A stretch of 64,000 bases of DNA from Streptomyces sp. ISL-1 (GCF_018614585.1 NZ_JAGGOI010000003.1:147005-211004); one strand, 5' to 3'; numbered from the stretch's first letter, positions 8,076-16,818 are shown. Translations and numbers: made by a program. Notes: a model not told the origin generated them from the letters alone.

Positions 8076-9872
8076 ATGCGGATTCCGGTCGGCCGACCGA
8101 AGCGGCGGGAGGGGCTGGAGGGGCACGAGCAGCAGGAGCATGGCGAGCGGCACGAGCGTGTGGAGCAGCGCGAGCGTGTGAAGCTGCGCGACCGGGGCGA
8201 GCGTGTGAAGCTGCGCGACCGGGGCGAGCGGCGCGACCGTGGCGAGTGCCACCAGCGTGTGAAGCGGCACGACCGCGGCGAGAGTCAGCCGTTCACCCGG
8301 CTGGCGCTTTCGTCCCCCTGGTGGCGCGGCCTCGCCGCGGTGGCCGCCGGTGCGCTGCCCGCGCTCGCCTTTCCCGAGCCTTCGCTCTGGTGGTTCGCGT
8401 ATGTCGCGCTGGTGCCGTGGATGCTGCTCGTGCGGTCCGCGCCGACCGGCCGCCGTGCGGCGGTCGAGGGCTGGCTGGGCGGCATCGGCTTCATGATCGC
8501 CGTGCACCACTGGCTGATTCCGAGCCTGCATGTCTTCATCGTCGTGATCGCCGCGCTCCTCGGGCTCATGTGGGGGCCGTGGGGCTGGCTCGTGTGGTCG
8601 CTCCTCGGCGGGACGCCGTCGCCGGGGCGAGCGGCCGCGGCGCTCGCGATCGTCCCTTCCGGCTGGTTGATGATCGAACTGGCCCGGTCCTGGGAGGGCC
8701 TGGGCGGACCCTGGGGTCTGCTCGGGGCGACCCAGTGGGAGGTCTCCCCCGCCCTGAAGCTCGCCTCGGTGGGTGGCGTGTGGCTGGTGAGTCTGCTGGT
8801 GCTGGCCGTGAACACAGCGGTAACTGTGCTGGTAGCGGTGCCGCACGCCCGTACGGCCGCGGTGGGTGGCGGCCTCATATGTGCCCTCACCACCACAGCG
8901 GTCTGGATGTGGGTTCCGCAGCCAGGACAATCGGGGCGGGCACGTGTCGCGGTCGTCCAGCCCGGGGTGGTCGACGGCATGGAGAGTGTCGAGCGCCGCT
9001 TCGCCCGCAGCGAGGAGCTGACCCGCCAACTGGCAGGGCAGAACCTCGATCTGGTGGTCTGGGGCGAGAGCAGTGTCGGCTCGGACCTGCGCGAGCGCCC
9101 CGATCTGGCCGCTCGTCTCGCGGTGCTCTCGCGCGCGGTCGGGGCCGAGCTGCTGGTCAATGTGGACGCCCGGCGGCGCGCGGGCGGTACGGGCACGGCA
9201 GGGATCTACAAGAGCTCGGTCCTCGTGGGCCCGCAGGGCCCGACCGGGGACCGTTACGACAAGATGCGGCTGGTCCCCTTCGGTGAGTACGTCCCGGCTC
9301 GCGCGCTGCTCGGCTGGGCGACCTCGGTGGGCAAGGCCGCGGGCGAGGACCGGCTGCGCGGCAGCCGTCCGGTGGTGATGGTGCTGCCCGGCGACGGCGG
9401 GCTGCGGCTGGGCCCGCTGGTCTGCTTCGAGTCGGCGTTCCCTGATATGAGCCGGCGGCTTGCCCGGGACGGCGCACAGTTGCTGATCGCCCAGTCGGCG
9501 ACCTCGTCGTTCCAGGGGAGCTGGGCGCCGGAACAGCATGCCTCGCTGGCGGCGCTGCGGGCAGCCGAGAGCGGGCGGCCGATGGTGCATGCCACACTCA
9601 CCGGCGTCAGCGCGGTGTACGGGCCGGACGGCGAGCGGGTCGGCGGCCCGCTCGGCACGGAAAGCAGCACCGCGGCTGTCTACGACATCCCACTCGCCCG
9701 TGGCACGACCCCGTACGTCAGGTTCGGCGACTGGCCGGTCTACGGCGCGCTCGCCGTCCTCGCCGCGCTCTGCGCCACCGAGGGTGCCCGGTCCCTCAGG
9801 CGGCCTGCTCCAGGGCCTGGCGAACCACCCGTTCACACAACTCATGAGTCCGCAGGGCGTCCTGGGCGCTGA
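8076..9872 (+). CDS. lnt: Apolipoprotein N-acyltransferase Lnt with a charged N-terminal extension
   Basis: A 598-residue membrane enzyme that adds the third acyl chain to the N-terminal Cys of lipoproteins. After about 70 charged residues come six or so membrane helices (about 80-270), then a nitrilase-fold domain with the Glu-Lys-Cys triad: VVWGESS, YDKMRLVPFGEY and VCFESAF. The start at 8076 is fixed by the Shine-Dalgarno GGAGGC just upstream. The N-terminal extension is Arg/Glu/His-rich and contains a 27-bp tandem duplication. Known biology: Streptomyces carry Lnt homologues, unlike most Gram-positives. The 3' end overlaps the convergent oxidoreductase gene by 77 bp. Confidence 0.9.
   Translation: MRIPVGRPKRREGLEGHEQQEHGERHERVEQRERVKLRDRGERVKLRDRGERRDRGECHQRVKRHDRGESQPFTRLALSSPWWRGLAAVAAGALPALAFPEPSLWWFAYVALVPWMLLVRSAPTGRRAAVEGWLGGIGFMIAVHHWLIPSLHVFIVVIAALLGLMWGPWGWLVWSLLGGTPSPGRAAAALAIVPSGWLMIELARSWEGLGGPWGLLGATQWEVSPALKLASVGGVWLVSLLVLAVNTAVTVLVAVPHARTAAVGGGLICALTTTAVWMWVPQPGQSGRARVAVVQPGVVDGMESVERRFARSEELTRQLAGQNLDLVVWGESSVGSDLRERPDLAARLAVLSRAVGAELLVNVDARRRAGGTGTAGIYKSSVLVGPQGPTGDRYDKMRLVPFGEYVPARALLGWATSVGKAAGEDRLRGSRPVVMVLPGDGGLRLGPLVCFESAFPDMSRRLARDGAQLLIAQSATSSFQGSWAPEQHASLAALRAAESGRPMVHATLTGVSAVYGPDGERVGGPLGTESSTAAVYDIPLARGTTPYVRFGDWPVYGALAVLAALCATEGARSLRRPAPGPGEPPVHTTHESAGRPGR
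8170..8223 (+). repeat. 27-bp in-frame tandem duplication inside lnt
   Basis: Two identical 27-bp units (8170-8196 and 8197-8223) encode ERVKLRDRG twice. Degenerate copies flank them on both sides (about 8143-8169 and 8224-8281). Being a multiple of three, the repeat can expand without breaking the frame, and it builds most of the charged cytoplasmic extension of Lnt. Confidence 0.9.
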
Positions 9873-10701
9873 GGACCTTTCCCGCGCGCACGGCGTCGAG
9901 GAAGGACAGCACCGACTGCTCGATGCCCCGCTGGCGGGCGACCGGCACCCAGTCGCCGCGCCGCCGCACGCTCGGCTGTCCCTTGTGGTCCACGATCTCC
10001 GCGAGATTGCGCACCTCGCGCTTGGTCCCCTGGCCCGACACTTCGAGGATCTCCTCGGTGGAGCCGCTCATCCGGTTCATCGCCCCGATCGCGGTGAAGC
10101 CGTCGCCCGACAGCTGCAGCACGACGTGCTGCATCAGGCCGTCGACGATCCGGGCACGCACGTCGGTGTGGTCGACCGGTCCGGGGACGAGGAAGCGCAG
10201 GGTGTCGACGACGTGGATGAAGTCGTCGAGGACGAGGGTGCGCGGGTCCTCGGCGAGGCCCACGCGGTTTTTCTGCATCAGGATCAATTCGCGCGGGTGC
10301 TCGACGCACTGGGCGTAGCCGGGCGCGAGGCGGCGGTTGAAGCCGACGGCGAGGCTGGTGCCGCGCTCCTCGGCGAGGCTCACCAGCTGCTCCGAGTCTG
10401 CCAGTTCGTACGCGAGCGGCTTGTCGACGAACGTCGCCACACCCGCTTGGAGCAGCCGGTCGACGATCTCGGGGTGCACGGACGTCGGGGCGTGCACGAA
10501 GGCGGCGTCCAAGTCCTGGGCGAGCAGTGAGTCGAGGCTGGTGTGGCACCGTTCGGCGGGGATGTGATGGGTCTCGGCGATCCGCGCCAGAGTGGCGGGG
10601 GTGCGGGTCTGCAGATGCAGTTCGACCCCCGGCAGGGTGGTGAGCACGGGCAGATAGGCCTTCTGCGCGATGTCGCCGAGCCCGATGCAGCCGACCTTCA
10701 C
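9796..10701 (-). CDS. Gfo/Idh/MocA family NAD(P)-dependent oxidoreductase
   Basis: A 301-residue dehydrogenase. The Rossmann motif GCIGLGDIAQKAYLP is at residues 4-18, and the family signature VDKPLAYE (Lys-Pro of the active site) is near 95. Substrates in this family are usually cyclitols or sugar derivatives, but none is indicated here. The GTG start at 10701 overlaps the stop of the upstream FAD monooxygenase by 4 bp, so the two are translationally coupled and likely act in one pathway under the TetR regulator. The longer frame reaching 11979 is a shadow of the monooxygenase gene. Confidence 0.88.
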   Translation of the reverse strand: MKVGCIGLGDIAQKAYLPVLTTLPGVELHLQTRTPATLARIAETHHIPAERCHTSLDSLLAQDLDAAFVHAPTSVHPEIVDRLLQAGVATFVDKPLAYELADSEQLVSLAEERGTSLAVGFNRRLAPGYAQCVEHPRELILMQKNRVGLAEDPRTLVLDDFIHVVDTLRFLVPGPVDHTDVRARIVDGLMQHVVLQLSGDGFTAIGAMNRMSGSTEEILEVSGQGTKREVRNLAEIVDHKGQPSVRRRGDWVPVARQRGIEQSVLSFLDAVRAGKVLSAQDALRTHELCERVVRQALEQAA

Positions 10702-11942
10702 TGGGGCCTCCCTTGGCGCTCCGCCGGTTGTCCGTGGTGTACCTCGTGTACGTCCTGCGCTCCGGCAGCATACGTGCGATGGGGCGGCCGCCAGTCGGCG
10801 ATGCCGTCGAAGGTCCGCAGAACGAGGCCGGGTGCGAGCCTGGAGACGGCGGAGATCAGGGTGTCGCGCACCGCGACCGCCGGAGCGCTGGTCAGGGACA
10901 TCAACCGGCCGATGTTCGCGGCCCTGCGGACGATGCCCGTGGTGCGCGGCAGGCGCTGCGCGGTGAACGCGGCAAGACCCGCGCCCAGGTCGCCGGCAGG
11001 GGCCGCGTGGTGGGCGAGCACGATGCCGTCTTCGATGGCCTGGTTGCCGCCCTGGCCGAGCGTGGGTGCCATGGCGTGGGCGGCGTCGCCGATGAGCACG
11101 GTCCGGCCGCGGTGGAAGGACGGCAACGGATTGATGAGGTGGTGGACGTCGTTGCGCAGCACCTGGCCGACTTCGGCGGCGGCGATGATCCCGGGAATGG
11201 GTTCGTGCCAGGCGCCGAATCTGCGCAGCAGTTCGGCCTTCTCGTCGTCGGCGGCGCGGGCTCCGGCGGGCGCGACGGCGGCCGCGTACGCGTAGATCCG
11301 GCCGTCCTTGAGCGGCTGGGTGCCCCACAGTGCGCCGGCGCCCCATGTCTCGTGCGGCTCGAAGGGACGGTCGGGCGCGGGGACGACGACGCGCCAGGTG
11401 GTGAATCCGGTGTAGGCGGGGCCGGGGTGGTCCGGGAAGAGGGTGCGGCGCACACCCGAGTTGATGCCGTCCGCGCCGATGACGAGGTCGGCCTCCATGT
11501 GCCCGTCGGGAGTGCTGACGCGGGCCGGGCGGCCACCGGTGACACCGGAGTCGGCGAGCTGTGCGGGGCTGGCGGTGCGCACCGTGCCGGCCGGCAGCCG
11601 GGCTGCGATGCGGTCGATCAGGGTGGCGCGGTGGACCAGCACCAGGGGTCCGCCGAATCGTTCGGCGACGGCGGCGCTGTTCGTACGGGAGAGCCGACGG
11701 CCGGCGGGATTGCGCATGCCGCCGTCGCCCTGCCAGGCGGCCAGTTCGCGGATGTCGTCGCCGAGACCGATGACGTCGAGGGCGCGCTGGGCGTTGGGGG
11801 CGAGACCGATTCCGGCGCCGACCGGCGCCAGGGATTCGGCGCGCTCCAGGACGGTGACCTGCCAGCCGCTCTGGTGCAGGGCCACGGCGGCGGTCAGTCC
11901 GCCGATTCCGCTGCCGATGACGACGGCTCGGGGCTCGGACAT
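10698..11942 (-). CDS. FAD-dependent aromatic-type monooxygenase
   Basis: A 414-residue class A flavoprotein hydroxylase. The dinucleotide-binding motif GSGIGGLTAAVAL is at residues 10-22, the DG-type motif GADGINSGVRRTLF near 170, and the second FAD motif GDAAHAMAPTLGQGGNQAIED near 295. It resembles salicylate and 6-hydroxynicotinate hydroxylase-like enzymes, but the substrate cannot be assigned. It diverges from a TetR gene across a 106-bp interval carrying two palindromic operators and is coupled to the downstream oxidoreductase. Confidence 0.88.
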   Translation of the reverse strand: MSEPRAVVIGSGIGGLTAAVALHQSGWQVTVLERAESLAPVGAGIGLAPNAQRALDVIGLGDDIRELAAWQGDGGMRNPAGRRLSRTNSAAVAERFGGPLVLVHRATLIDRIAARLPAGTVRTASPAQLADSGVTGGRPARVSTPDGHMEADLVIGADGINSGVRRTLFPDHPGPAYTGFTTWRVVVPAPDRPFEPHETWGAGALWGTQPLKDGRIYAYAAAVAPAGARAADDEKAELLRRFGAWHEPIPGIIAAAEVGQVLRNDVHHLINPLPSFHRGRTVLIGDAAHAMAPTLGQGGNQAIEDGIVLAHHAAPAGDLGAGLAAFTAQRLPRTTGIVRRAANIGRLMSLTSAPAVAVRDTLISAVSRLAPGLVLRTFDGIADWRPPHRTYAAGAQDVHEVHHGQPAERQGRPQ

Positions 11943-11988
11943 GGCTCCTCCTCGGTTCGGTGCGTTGGTGCCGGTTCACGGGCCGCCG

Positions 11989-12002
11989 ACTACACCTGTA
12001 GT
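11989..12002. promoter_or_regulatory. Probable TetR operator, upstream copy
   Basis: The inverted repeat ACTACA-CC-TGTAGT (6-bp perfect arms, 2-nt centre) lies 47 bp from the monooxygenase start. It repeats the motif of the stronger palindrome 26 bp away, measured centre to centre, which suggests cooperative binding of two dimers. Confidence 0.7.
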
Positions 12003-12013
12003 GAGACTTACCG

Positions 12014-12029
12014 TACTACAGCTGTAGTA
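12014..12029. promoter_or_regulatory. Probable TetR operator, perfect 16-bp palindrome
   Basis: TACTACAGCTGTAGTA is a perfect palindrome 19 bp before the TetR start codon. It shares CTACA/TGTAG half-sites with the neighbouring operator. Its placement fits autoregulation of the TetR gene and repression of the divergent monooxygenase operon. Confidence 0.8.
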
Positions 12030-12048
12030 ATGGCGGTAGGTTGTTCTC

Positions 12049-12642
12049 ATGGCCGCACGCACCACCACGAGCACTTCCCGTGCCGAACTGATCGCCGACG
12101 CCGCGCTGAAGCTGCTCGCCGAGCGCGGGATGCGCGGGCTCACCCACCGCGCCGTGGACGAGACGGCCGGACTCCCCCAGGGTTCGACATCCAATTACGC
12201 GCGCACCCGCCAGGCGCTGCTGGAGGCGGCCGTACGGCGGCAGGCGGAACGCGAGGCGGCCGTCCTGACCCCCGACGAGATGCCCGTGCCCGACGGCGGC
12301 ACTCAGGACCTGGTCGACGCACTCGCGCTGGCGCTGCACCGCTACCTGACCCGCCACCGCGAACTGCTCGTCTCCCGCTACGAACTGGCGCTGGAGGCGA
12401 CCCGAAGGCCCGAGCTGCGGGAGTTCTACGATGCGACGGGCAGCCAGTTCCGCGCGCGGCTCAACGCCCTCATGGCGGCGGCGGGTTCGCCCGAACCGGA
12501 GCGCCACGCCCTGTCGTTGGTGGCCTGGTGCGAGGGTCTGATGTTCTCCTGCGCGGTCGGCTCCTACCACTCGGAGGTCCCCGACCTCGCGGAGCTGCGC
12601 ACCGGATTCGCCGAGCTGTTGCGCGGAATGCTCGGCGAATAA
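12049..12642 (+). CDS. TetR family transcriptional regulator
   Basis: A 197-residue regulator. The N-terminal helix-turn-helix spans about residues 10-57 (AALKLLAERGMRGLTHRAV and the recognition helix region LPQGSTSNYARTRQALL). An all-helical ligand domain follows, with an RYELALEATRRPELREFY segment typical of the TetR_C_17-like group. It is transcribed divergently from the FAD monooxygenase operon, and the two palindromes between them are the obvious targets. The ligand is presumably a substrate or product of the monooxygenase (inference). Confidence 0.9.
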   Translation: MAARTTTSTSRAELIADAALKLLAERGMRGLTHRAVDETAGLPQGSTSNYARTRQALLEAAVRRQAEREAAVLTPDEMPVPDGGTQDLVDALALALHRYLTRHRELLVSRYELALEATRRPELREFYDATGSQFRARLNALMAAAGSPEPERHALSLVAWCEGLMFSCAVGSYHSEVPDLAELRTGFAELLRGMLGE

Positions 12643-12674
12643 GCCCTGGCGGCACGTGGGGCGGGTGCCGCAGG

Positions 12675-13199
12675 ATGACCGCCATGACGATGCCTGAACG
12701 GACCGAACCCTCCACCACCGCCGGCGAGCGCGAGATGCTCGACGGGTGGCTGGACTACCACCGCGAGACGCTGGCACAGAAATGCGCAGACCTGGACGAC
12801 AGTCGGCTGAGGGAGCTGTCCGCGCCGCCGTCCGAGCTCTCGCTGCTCGGACTCGTACGGCACATGGCGGAGGTCGAGCGGGGATGGTTCCGCAACACCC
12901 TCGCCGGGGAGGGCCTCGATCCGCTCTACTACAGCGAAGCGGACCATGACGGCGACTTCCATGTCACCGAGCAGGACACCTATGCCGAGGCGTACGCCGC
13001 CTGGCAGGCCGAGATCGCGCGGGCGCGGGAGCTGGCAGCGGCCCATGGGCTGGACGACATAGGCAAGACGAAGTCCCGCCGCACCGGGGAGAGCTACAAC
13101 CTGCGGTGGATCATGACGCACATGATCGAGGAGTACGCGCGCCACAACGGCCACGCGGATCTGATCCGTGAGCGGATCGACGGCGCGACGGGCGACTGA
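12675..13199 (+). CDS. DinB/DUF664 family protein (mycothiol-dependent enzyme-like)
   Basis: A 174-residue four-helix-bundle protein. The putative metal-binding histidines lie in LLGLVRHMAEVERGWF and in MTHMIEEYARHNGHADLIRE, the pattern of DinB/YfiT-like and mycothiol-dependent transferases and isomerases. Actinobacterial DUF664 proteins are candidates for bacillithiol- or mycothiol-S-transferase activity. The start is ambiguous between ATGs at 12675, 12684 and 12690. It follows the TetR gene by 32 bp and could be read with it. Confidence 0.8.
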   Translation: MTAMTMPERTEPSTTAGEREMLDGWLDYHRETLAQKCADLDDSRLRELSAPPSELSLLGLVRHMAEVERGWFRNTLAGEGLDPLYYSEADHDGDFHVTEQDTYAEAYAAWQAEIARARELAAAHGLDDIGKTKSRRTGESYNLRWIMTHMIEEYARHNGHADLIRERIDGATGD

Positions 13200-13284
13200 C
13201 CGGAGGCTGACCGGCGTCACCCGTGCGGGCCATTGTGTGCCCGTACGACTGTGAACGTGCCCCGCGCACAGCAGAGTTGCGCGG

Positions 13285-13728
13285 GTGCACCGACCAAGAA
13301 CCACCGCGAAGATCCTGGCGGGGATGGCTGTCTGGGCCGTGTCCGGCTGTGTGGCCGTGAATCCGCAGCCCGTCGCCTCGCCCCCGTCCCACGGCGGCAG
13401 TCCCGCGCAGGCCGTGGAGCCGCAGATCGTGCAGAGACCGGCCCGCGACGTCCTCGCGCCACCGCCCCTGACCTCACCCTCGGCCGAGTCGGCCGCTCGC
13501 CCGACGGCGCCGGCTCCCGCCGCCGCTCACTCACCGACCGGGCGCCCGGAGCCCCGGCCGCAGAAGTCCCGGCCACCTGTGCCCCGGACCGCCGAGCCAC
13601 CTGCCCTGCCATCCGTGCGGCCGTTGCCGGCCGACCGGCCGGATGTCTGCGCCCTGGGCGAGAGCTACGGCCGCTGGCGGCCGGGCAGCCCCGAGTCTCT
13701 GATCTGCCGGGAGACCTACCGGAGTTGA
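13285..13728 (+). CDS. Proline-rich putative lipoprotein
   Basis: A 147-residue protein with a GTG start. It has a short basic leader, a hydrophobic stretch and a lipobox-like AVSGC (Cys22), then a low-complexity Pro/Ser/Ala/Arg linker. The C-terminal block is compact and has two cysteines (RPDVCALGESYGRW...ESLICRETY). Such proteins are exported and anchored, with the Cys pair probably disulfide-bonded. No known domain is recognised. Confidence 0.65.
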   Translation: MHRPRTTAKILAGMAVWAVSGCVAVNPQPVASPPSHGGSPAQAVEPQIVQRPARDVLAPPPLTSPSAESAARPTAPAPAAAHSPTGRPEPRPQKSRPPVPRTAEPPALPSVRPLPADRPDVCALGESYGRWRPGSPESLICRETYRS

Positions 13729-13796
13729 ACCGCGCTCGCCGACTGAGCGTCGCTCGCCGCCCCGATCTCACTCGTCGGCCGGCCGGCGCTCGGGTC

Positions 13797-14267
13797 TCAC
13801 TCGCCGGCCAGACGGCGCTCCAGGCGGTCGATCGCGGCCCGGACACCGTTTCCGTATCCGTCGTCCCCCAGGGCGTCCGTCGCCGCGCGCGCCCGTTCGA
13901 GGTGGGCGCGCGCGGGCTCCGGCCGGTCGAGCTTCACATAGTCGGCGGCGAGGTTGAGATGAAGCGAGGGGTAGAAGGCCCGCACGGCGAGCGTCACCTC
14001 GTGGCGGGCCAGCCGCTCCTCACTCAGCCCCTCGGCCGCCGCCAGCGCCCGCAGATCCCAGGCGAGCTCGTCACTGGCGTCGTCCTGGGCATCGGCCATG
14101 TAGTGCGCCAGAGTGCAGCGGTGGAGCGGATCACCGGCCTCGCCGATCTCCGACCAGAGCGCGCCGAAGCGATTTCGCGCCTCCTCACGGTCACCGCCGT
14201 GCAGCAGCATGATCGCTTGTCCGATGCGGGTCATGACGGCGTCCTCCGACGCCTCCTGCTGCTCCAT
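13797..14267 (-). CDS. Tetratricopeptide-like helical protein
   Basis: A 156-residue, Ala/Leu/Glu-rich helical protein with TPR-like repeats, for instance AIMLLHGGDREEARNRFGALW and LHLNLAADYVKLDRPEPARAHLERAR. The ATG at 14267 (MEQQEASEDAVMTRI) is chosen because the frame further upstream has no coding character. It is likely a soluble interaction protein of unknown partner. It lies downstream of ung on the same strand but behind a terminator. Confidence 0.7.
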   Translation of the reverse strand: MEQQEASEDAVMTRIGQAIMLLHGGDREEARNRFGALWSEIGEAGDPLHRCTLAHYMADAQDDASDELAWDLRALAAAEGLSEERLARHEVTLAVRAFYPSLHLNLAADYVKLDRPEPARAHLERARAATDALGDDGYGNGVRAAIDRLERRLAGE

Positions 14268-14348
14268 GACTGCGGCCTCCCACGTCCATGCGGCGATTCG
14301 CGACCATCCAGGGATCACGACGCTAGCCGCCTCCGCGGGCAATGCGGC

Positions 14349-14376
14349 ACAGGCTCGGGCGGGGGCCCGAGCCTGT
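14349..14376 (-). terminator. Terminator hairpin after ung
   Basis: A perfect 12-bp stem (14349-14360 with 14365-14376) with a GGGG loop, 32 bp beyond the ung stop codon. Confidence 0.75.
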
Positions 14377-14407
14377 CAGCCGGGTGCGCGAAGATCGGCC
14401 GAGGTGC

Positions 14408-15091
14408 TCAGCCGAGGTTCGGAATCCGCCAGTCGATGGGCTCGTGCCCCTGGGCCGCCACCGCTTCGTTGATCCGTGTGAACGGATGCGAGCCGAAGAA
14501 CTTCTTGGCCGAGAGCGGCGAGGGATGCGCGCCCTTGACCACCGCGTGACGCGATTCGTCGATCAAGGGCAGCTTCTTCTGCGCGTAATTGCCCCACAGG
14601 ACGAACACCGCGGGGTCGGGCCGCGAGGCCACGGCGCGGATCACCGCGTCCGTCACCTTCTCCCACCCCTTGCCCTTGTGGGAGTTGGCCTCGCCTGCCC
14701 GCACCGTGAGCACAGCGTTGAGCAGCAGCACGCCCTGCTCGGCCCACGGCATCAGATAGCCGTTGTCCGGGACCGGGTGGCCGAGCTCCGCCGCCATCTC
14801 CTTGTAGATGTTCCGCAGGGAGGGCGGGGTCTTGACGCCCGGACGCACCGAGAAGCAGAGACCGTGCCCCTGCCCCTCTCCGTGGTACGGGTCCTGGCCG
14901 AGGATCAAGACCTTGACGCGGTCGTACGGAGTGGCGTCGAGCGCGGCGAAGACCTCTTCGCGCGGCGGGTAGACCGGCCCCCGCGCCCGCTCCTCCTCGA
15001 CGAACTCGGTGAGCTCCTTGAAGTAGGGCTTGTGGAGCTCTTCGCCGAGAACGTCGCGCCAGGACTCGGGCAGCATGTCGGTGTCGGTCAC
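14408..15091 (-). CDS. ung: Uracil-DNA glycosylase, family 1
   Basis: A 227-residue enzyme that removes uracil from DNA to start base-excision repair. The water-activating motif GQDPYHGEGQGHGLCFSV is near residue 68, and the Leu-intercalation loop HPSPLSAKKFFGS is near 192. The GTG start at 15091 (VTDTDMLPESW) fits the family length; the longer frame has no homology. It lies 67 bp from the solute-binding lipoprotein gene on the same strand. Confidence 0.96.
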   Translation of the reverse strand: MTDTDMLPESWRDVLGEELHKPYFKELTEFVEEERARGPVYPPREEVFAALDATPYDRVKVLILGQDPYHGEGQGHGLCFSVRPGVKTPPSLRNIYKEMAAELGHPVPDNGYLMPWAEQGVLLLNAVLTVRAGEANSHKGKGWEKVTDAVIRAVASRPDPAVFVLWGNYAQKKLPLIDESRHAVVKGAHPSPLSAKKFFGSHPFTRINEAVAAQGHEPIDWRIPNLG

Positions 15092-15158
15092 GTCAACAAC
15101 CTCCGGTATGCGATCAGTTACGACCGCAGAACCTACCCGCAGCCACTGACAATCGCGG

Positions 15159-16745
15159 CTACCAGCTGGCCTTCCGGTACAGCTCCCACATCTGCATGAC
15201 CGTCTGCGGGTCGAGGGCGAGCTCGCCGCCGCCGATCTCCTCGCTGGAGGCGACGTACAGCTTGCCCTGCCACAGCGGCAGCAGACGGACTTCGTCGACA
15301 AGGATCTCCTGCGCCCGCTCGAACTGCTCGGTGACCGCACTGCGGTCGCTCTCGCGCCGGGACGCGGGCAGCAGCTGGTCGGTGATCTCGCTGTTCTCGT
15401 ACGGAGTGTTGAGCACGTTCTTCGAGCCGACGAACGGCGCGATGAAGTTGTCCGGGTCCGGGAAGTCGGGGAACCAGCCGCGGCCGAAGACCGGGTACTG
15501 ACCCGCCTTGTAGCCCTTCTGGAATTCCTTCTCGGGCCTGCTCTGCAGCGTGACCTTGAACAGGCCGGAGGCGTCCAGCTGCCGCTTGAGCTCGGCGAAC
15601 TCCAGCGCGGTGCCGGAGCCGTAGCGGTCGGTGGTGAACCAGAAGGTCAGGGGCACCGGCTGAGTGATACCCGCGCCCTTGAGGATCTTCCTGGCCTTGT
15701 CCACGTCCGGCTCGCCATAGCGGTCGAAGAACTCGGTGGTGTGGCCGACGATGCCCTTGGGAACCATGGAGTACAGCGGCTCCGCCGTGCCCTGGTAGAC
15801 CCGGCCGACCAGTGCGCCGCGGTCGACGACCTGGGCGATGGCGCGCCGCACGGCGAGCTTGCCGGCCATCGGGTCCTTGGAGTTGAAGACCAGGTAGCGG
15901 ATGTCGGCGCCGACCGTCTCGACGAGCTGGAGGTGCTCGGTCTCGGGCTTCTTCTTCTGCAGCTCGACGACCTCCTGCGCGGTCAGACCGCGGTAGATCG
16001 CGTCGATCTCCTTCTTCTTCAGGGCTTTGACCATCACGTCGGAGTCCCCGAAGTACCGAATGGTGACGGCTTCGTTCTTACGCTTCGCGAACCCGTCATA
16101 CTTGGAGTTCTTGATCAGCTCGGACTTCTTGCCCTTCTCGTACGAATCCAGGAGATACGGCCCCGAGCCGGTCAGCTTGCCGTCCTCCCGGAGCTGGTCT
16201 GCCGGGTACTCCGCGGGCGGGACGAGCGACATCGCGGGCGTGGCGAGTATGAACGGGAACGTCGCGTCCGAAGTCTTGAGGCTGAACTTCACGATGCGGT
16301 CGCCGGCCGTCTCGATCTTGTCCAGGGAGCCGAGGAGACCGTTGGGGCCACCCTGCACATCGATCTTCTGGATCCGGTCGATGGAGTGCTTGACGGCAGC
16401 CGCGTCGAGCTTGTCACCGTTGGAGAAGGTCAGCCCGGCACGCAGCTCGCACTCGAAGACCTTGTTACTCGTGTCCACGAACCGGCAGGTCTTCGCGGCG
16501 TCGGGCTGCGGCACGGTACTCCCGGCCGGGAAGCTCAGCAGCGTCTGGAAGACGTTCCGCATCAACTCCCATGAGCCGTCCCAGGCGGCGGCAGGGTCGA
16601 GCGTGGTGGGCTCACTCGTCGTACCGACCGAAATCTTCTGCTCACGCTCGGCGTCCTCGTTCGAGAACAGACTGCATCCGGCCAGCAGAGATATGGACGC
16701 TAGGGCTGCAGCCGCCTGCAGACAGGTCCGGTAGAACACGTGCAC
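15159..16745 (-). CDS. ABC transporter solute-binding lipoprotein, family 5 (peptide/nickel type)
   Basis: A 528-residue extracytoplasmic binding protein. The signal peptide ends in the lipobox LLAGC (Cys24), and the mature part has the SBP_bac_5 pattern: SVGTTSEPTTLDPAAAWDGSW, then LTFSNGDKLDAAAVKHSIDRI, then VRRAIAQVVDRGALV. The family binds oligopeptides, dipeptides or other cationic ligands and delivers them to an ABC importer. No permease or ATPase gene lies next to it, so it is an orphan receptor that must share a transporter or act as a sensor. Confidence 0.9.
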   Translation of the reverse strand: MHVFYRTCLQAAAALASISLLAGCSLFSNEDAEREQKISVGTTSEPTTLDPAAAWDGSWELMRNVFQTLLSFPAGSTVPQPDAAKTCRFVDTSNKVFECELRAGLTFSNGDKLDAAAVKHSIDRIQKIDVQGGPNGLLGSLDKIETAGDRIVKFSLKTSDATFPFILATPAMSLVPPAEYPADQLREDGKLTGSGPYLLDSYEKGKKSELIKNSKYDGFAKRKNEAVTIRYFGDSDVMVKALKKKEIDAIYRGLTAQEVVELQKKKPETEHLQLVETVGADIRYLVFNSKDPMAGKLAVRRAIAQVVDRGALVGRVYQGTAEPLYSMVPKGIVGHTTEFFDRYGEPDVDKARKILKGAGITQPVPLTFWFTTDRYGSGTALEFAELKRQLDASGLFKVTLQSRPEKEFQKGYKAGQYPVFGRGWFPDFPDPDNFIAPFVGSKNVLNTPYENSEITDQLLPASRRESDRSAVTEQFERAQEILVDEVRLLPLWQGKLYVASSEEIGGGELALDPQTVMQMWELYRKASW

Positions 16746-16784
16746 GCTCCTCGTTCAGCCAGGGTCGGCCGACCATACCGCAGC

Positions 16785-16818
16785 GCCCTGCCGGGTCAAC
16801 CTTCTGGCCCGGCAGGGC
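16785..16818 (-). terminator. Terminator hairpin after the SDR operon
   Basis: An 11-bp perfect stem (16785-16795 with 16808-16818) and 12-nt loop lie 37 bp past the stop of the downstream SDR gene and before the lipoprotein gene start. Confidence 0.7.

Noticed and set aside
9796..11979. A single 727-codon minus-strand frame
   Set aside because: The 3' 906 bp are the Gfo/Idh oxidoreductase; the upstream part is an antisense-type Arg-rich shadow of the FAD monooxygenase, which is coded in another frame.
10713..13199. An 828-codon plus-strand frame
   Set aside because: Only the last 174 codons (12675-13199) are the DUF664 gene; the rest is a shadow of the monooxygenase and TetR genes.
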